This document shows positions 52,103 to 54,188 of a DNA stretch of 54,188 nucleotides, piece by piece. Under the pieces are notes generated by a model. That model was not told the DNA's origin. It was given only the letters and a program-made list of their open reading frames with translations, and made no database searches. A program made the translations under genes and the position numbers. This stretch comes from Lachnospiraceae bacterium UBA4631 (GTDB lineage Bacteria; Bacillota; Clostridia; Lachnospirales; Lachnospiraceae), in assembly GCA_002406015.1 (NCBI GenBank), contig DHMX01000012.1:2268-56455 (forward strand), in the 5' to 3' direction. Each line of letters begins with the position of its first letter. Position 1 is the first letter of the stretch.

Positions 52103-52501
52103 ATGAGTATTGTTTGGAACTATAAAATTAATTTGAATGATAAGGGTGTTTTTTCGGAAATTGAGGAAAATCGAGGGATAAAGATTCCAGATGAATTGAA
52201 AAAATTGATTGTAGATGGGAATGCTGCTACTCCAGAAAAGTATAATTTCATGGTAGAATCCACTGAAAGAGTGCTTGGTGCAATTTTATCATTTAATAAA
52301 GAAGAGGAGGATACGGATACTGTCTACACCGCCCTAGAAGTAATTACAGATAAAGATTTCTTCCCATTTGCCATTGATCCATTTGGAAATTATATTTGTA
52401 TGAATCTAAAGAACGAAGAGATAGTTTTTTGGAATCATGAAACTGGAGAAGTAAATTCAACCGGAAAGAAATTAGATGCTTTTTTGAAATGTTTATATTA
52501 A
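52103..52501 (+). CDS. SMI1/KNR4 (SUKH) immunity protein
   Basis: 132 residues; AGGAGG precedes the ATG. IKIPDELKKLIVDGNA is the SUKH N-terminal motif, and FFPFAIDPFGNYICMNL with EIVFWNHETGEV is the hallmark of the SUKH-1 fold. SUKH proteins neutralise nuclease and deaminase toxins, and WHH nucleases are among their usual partners. It is placed directly behind the nuclease, so it is almost certainly the cognate inhibitor. It is the last gene of the run. Confidence 0.93.
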   Translation: MSIVWNYKINLNDKGVFSEIEENRGIKIPDELKKLIVDGNAATPEKYNFMVESTERVLGAILSFNKEEEDTDTVYTALEVITDKDFFPFAIDPFGNYICMNLKNEEIVFWNHETGEVNSTGKKLDAFLKCLY

Positions 52502-52601
52502 GGGAAATGATGGAAATATTGAATTCAGATAAATGGTAACGGATGTTGGTTTTATGATGCCAAATAGTTTTGTTACTTTTTTGCCATGTAATTTTTCTAC
52601 T

Positions 52602-52644
52602 CAATGACACATAGACAATATGTGTCATTGTTAAGTTCTATAAT
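52602..52644 (+). promoter_or_regulatory. Shared-architecture promoter, copy 3, with long dyad
   Basis: CAATGACACAT (52602-52612) and ATGTGTCATTG (52620-52630) are perfect 11-bp inverted arms. Within them TAGACA (52612-52617), N5, TGTCATT (52623-52629), N9, TATAAT (52639-52644) repeat exactly the spacing of the copies at 42027 and 43084. Confidence 0.78.
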
Positions 52645-52732
52645 GAAATTAAATATTGGTTCAATATGAAGAATGCGACATTGAAAAACGATATAAGATG
52701 TACAAATGAGTAGAAAGAAGGAAGAAAAATCA

Positions 52733-53092
52733 ATGGTAACAGGAGAATTTAGCAAAAGAAAACTGCTTCGTGCGGTGAAGGAAGGCCGATTAAGACGAAA
52801 AGAATTGCGGAAGGTACTTAACGAGGGGACGGTTAAGGGGCAGTTTTTCGGTGATGGTAATTTTGTAAAGGACCCTAAGTGGTGTTGGGATGACATTTAT
52901 CAGGAAGAGGTATATTGGTTGGTTCATGACGAGGAGTTCAATCCAGAAGGAATTTTACACTTAGAAGAAGTAAGCCGTCAGAGCCGGAAGCAAGGGATTC
53001 TAAAAGGAATATATCGGGGAGTACTACTGCTGACGATTGTATTCATGACAGCAGAGTTTGCAATTTGGATGTCATTGATGCTAATTGCATAA
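52733..53092 (+). CDS. Small basic protein with C-terminal TM
   Basis: 119 residues from ATG 52733 (AGAAGGAAG, 8 bases upstream); an in-frame ATG at 52706 has no ribosome site. Basic N-terminus (KRKLLRAVKEGRLRRKELRKVLNEG), then a Trp/Asp-rich middle (KDPKWCWDDIYQEEVYWLVHDEEFNPEG) and a hydrophobic C-terminus of about 25 residues. Family not recognised. It shares its promoter architecture with the WYL gene and the small membrane protein at 42092. Confidence 0.75.
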   Translation: MVTGEFSKRKLLRAVKEGRLRRKELRKVLNEGTVKGQFFGDGNFVKDPKWCWDDIYQEEVYWLVHDEEFNPEGILHLEEVSRQSRKQGILKGIYRGVLLLTIVFMTAEFAIWMSLMLIA

Positions 53093-53103
53093 CAAGCCTC
53101 TAA

Positions 53104-54105
53104 TTATTTAGAATGCAATTCTTCTTCAAGCATATGGATTTTCCGTAGCAGTTCCTGATTGGAAGTTTGTAACTCGTCAATAGTAGAAGCCTGCTCGTCA
53201 ATTTTATCCTGCATATCATCAATCATATACTGTACGGTATTCTCATCTAACATTTGTAGTTCTTTTGAAAATAGTCCCATAACTTCCTCCGTATTCCGGC
53301 ACAGTTCGTAGACATCCGTATAGAAATCCCTAAATTCCGGGTATTGCTGAATCAGTGCTATTATGGAATCCGGATTATCGGTACTAAGAAATGTCAGCCA
53401 GGCATCTAAACGATTTGTGATACCTTTAGTTTGCGTGCATTTTCGGAAAATGTCAAGAGGTATAAAGCAATAATTTTGTAATAATTCTAATACTATACCG
53501 GTATCGGACTGCGGATAAAAGGAATGCAGGTATGTATCCTTAAATTTTGGATTATGAAATTCCTGCGGGCTGCTTTCAAATAGGACAACGGTGTATACAT
53601 TCTTAATATCCCGGTAGGAAAACGTACGGTTTTCCTGCTTTTTTCGTTCCCGTACCCGCTTATACTGACGCAGAAGGAGGTCTGCAGAATAGCAGGCACT
53701 CCGCTGTCCGGGAAAGAAGTAGCCGATTTTCTGGACTTCAACATTTGCAATACTGTGGTCTTCTAACTCAACTACAATATCGGTAATAAGCAAGGAAGAT
53801 TCTGCACCGATTCGGGTAGAATCATTCGGAAGAACCTCCAGAATCTGAACCTTTTGTCGAAAGACTAAAGACAAAAAATCCGAAAGCCGTTCCGGTGTAT
53901 ACTCCGGATTCATAATCTCCTTAAAAAATGCATCATACAGAATCTTCACACCTCGTACCCCGGTACAAAAATCTAAAAATTCTGTCTGCTGTGATTCCGA
54001 CCAGGAATAGAAAATGGCTGTGAGCTGGGAATTGAAATTAATATCATGAAGTACCTCCTCGCGAGAGCGGATTGTAGGAAAATATTGTTTAAGTTTATTG
54101 GACAA
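53104..54105 (-). CDS. Rpn/PD-(D/E)XK nuclease family transposase-like protein
   Basis: 333 residues; AAGGAGG precedes the ATG on the minus strand. YDAFFKEIMN, then the nuclease core LLITDIVVELEDHSIANVEVQKIG (Asp, then E-x-Q in place of E-x-K), GQRSACYSADLLLRQY and a long C-terminal coiled coil (MIDDMQDKIDEQASTIDELQ). It matches the PD-(D/E)XK family annotated as transposase or recombination-promoting nuclease (PF12784). These occur in many near-identical copies in gut Clostridia; no inverted repeats delimiting a mobile unit were found. Confidence 0.9.
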   Translation of the reverse strand: MSNKLKQYFPTIRSREEVLHDINFNSQLTAIFYSWSESQQTEFLDFCTGVRGVKILYDAFFKEIMNPEYTPERLSDFLSLVFRQKVQILEVLPNDSTRIGAESSLLITDIVVELEDHSIANVEVQKIGYFFPGQRSACYSADLLLRQYKRVRERKKQENRTFSYRDIKNVYTVVLFESSPQEFHNPKFKDTYLHSFYPQSDTGIVLELLQNYCFIPLDIFRKCTQTKGITNRLDAWLTFLSTDNPDSIIALIQQYPEFRDFYTDVYELCRNTEEVMGLFSKELQMLDENTVQYMIDDMQDKIDEQASTIDELQTSNQELLRKIHMLEEELHSK

Positions 54106-54188
54106 AAAGAACCTCCTTTAAATGAATCACGTCTTAAGTATGTAAAAACCATAAAAAGATAAAAAATAAAAATAATATTTACATATAA

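Noticed and set aside
43140..52501. Assignment to BREX, CBASS, Zorya, Thoeris, Gabija or a known HerA-nuclease pair
   Set aside because: None of their diagnostic genes (PglZ, cyclase, motor pair, TIR, OLD nuclease, SIR2 or DUF4297) is present.
53104..54105. Complete insertion sequence at the right edge
   Set aside because: The gene belongs to a transposase-named nuclease family, but no terminal inverted repeats or target duplications were found.

Overview
The window looks like a chromosomal segment from a low-to-moderate G+C Firmicute of the class Clostridia, most likely Lachnospiraceae. The evidence is strong AGGAGG-type ribosome sites, tightly packed operons with ATGA overlaps, a stand-alone lantibiotic-immunity type ABC operon, an Rrf2-sufCBDSU operon, a GGGtGRT protein with its IscU-like partner, and collagen-like and PilZ/MCP proteins. 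No rRNA, tRNA, CRISPR array, integrase or insertion sequence was seen. Species cannot be assigned from the sequence alone.

Layout. 1-10.9 kb is an envelope-stress and exporter region: a collagen-like protein cut by the left edge; a two-component system divergent from a LanFEG-like immunity ABC operon whose promoter carries 11-bp-phased direct repeats; and a TetR gene with a MacB/FtsX-type exporter linked by two copies of one palindrome. 10.9-19 kb holds a GH5-like lipoprotein, an ArsC/Spx-like protein, a flavoprotein, a DUF3800 protein, an Xre membrane regulator, a MazG-VOC fusion and a TetR-controlled DUF1330/MBL pair. 19-28 kb holds an MCP with a C-terminal PilZ domain, an SLC13-like permease and the Rrf2-sufCBDSU iron-sulfur operon. 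28-38 kb is flotillin, a three-gene ABC-2 exporter preceded by a LexA-box-like dyad, degV, proC, a TPR protein, hflX, tgt and yajC. 38-41 kb is a PHP phosphoesterase and the highly expressed-looking IscU-like/GGGtGRT pair.

42-53 kb is the accessory region and the best candidate for an undescribed system. A WYL-type regulator precedes a same-strand, nearly gapless gene run: a short dynamin-like GTPase, a long dynamin-like GTPase with coiled-coil stalk and hydrophobic paddle, a tail-anchored protein, a small Cys-rich basic protein overlapping it in another frame, a 1069-residue HerA/DUF87-like ATPase with a Ser/Thr-rich glycine-zipper insert, a free-standing WHH (HNH/Endo VII) nuclease and a SUKH (SMI1/KNR4) immunity protein. 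The run is visibly more A+T-rich than its surroundings. Three promoters in this region (before a small membrane protein, before the WYL gene, and before a membrane protein just past the SUKH gene) have the same architecture, TAGACA-N5-TGTCAYT-N9-TAYAAT, so the flanking membrane genes and the WYL gene appear to form one regulon. By inference this is a WYL-controlled anti-phage or inter-bacterial conflict system in which membrane-associated GTPases and a DNA-pumping ATPase act with a nuclease kept in check by its immunity protein.

The right edge holds an Rpn-like PD-(D/E)XK nuclease family gene on the minus strand.
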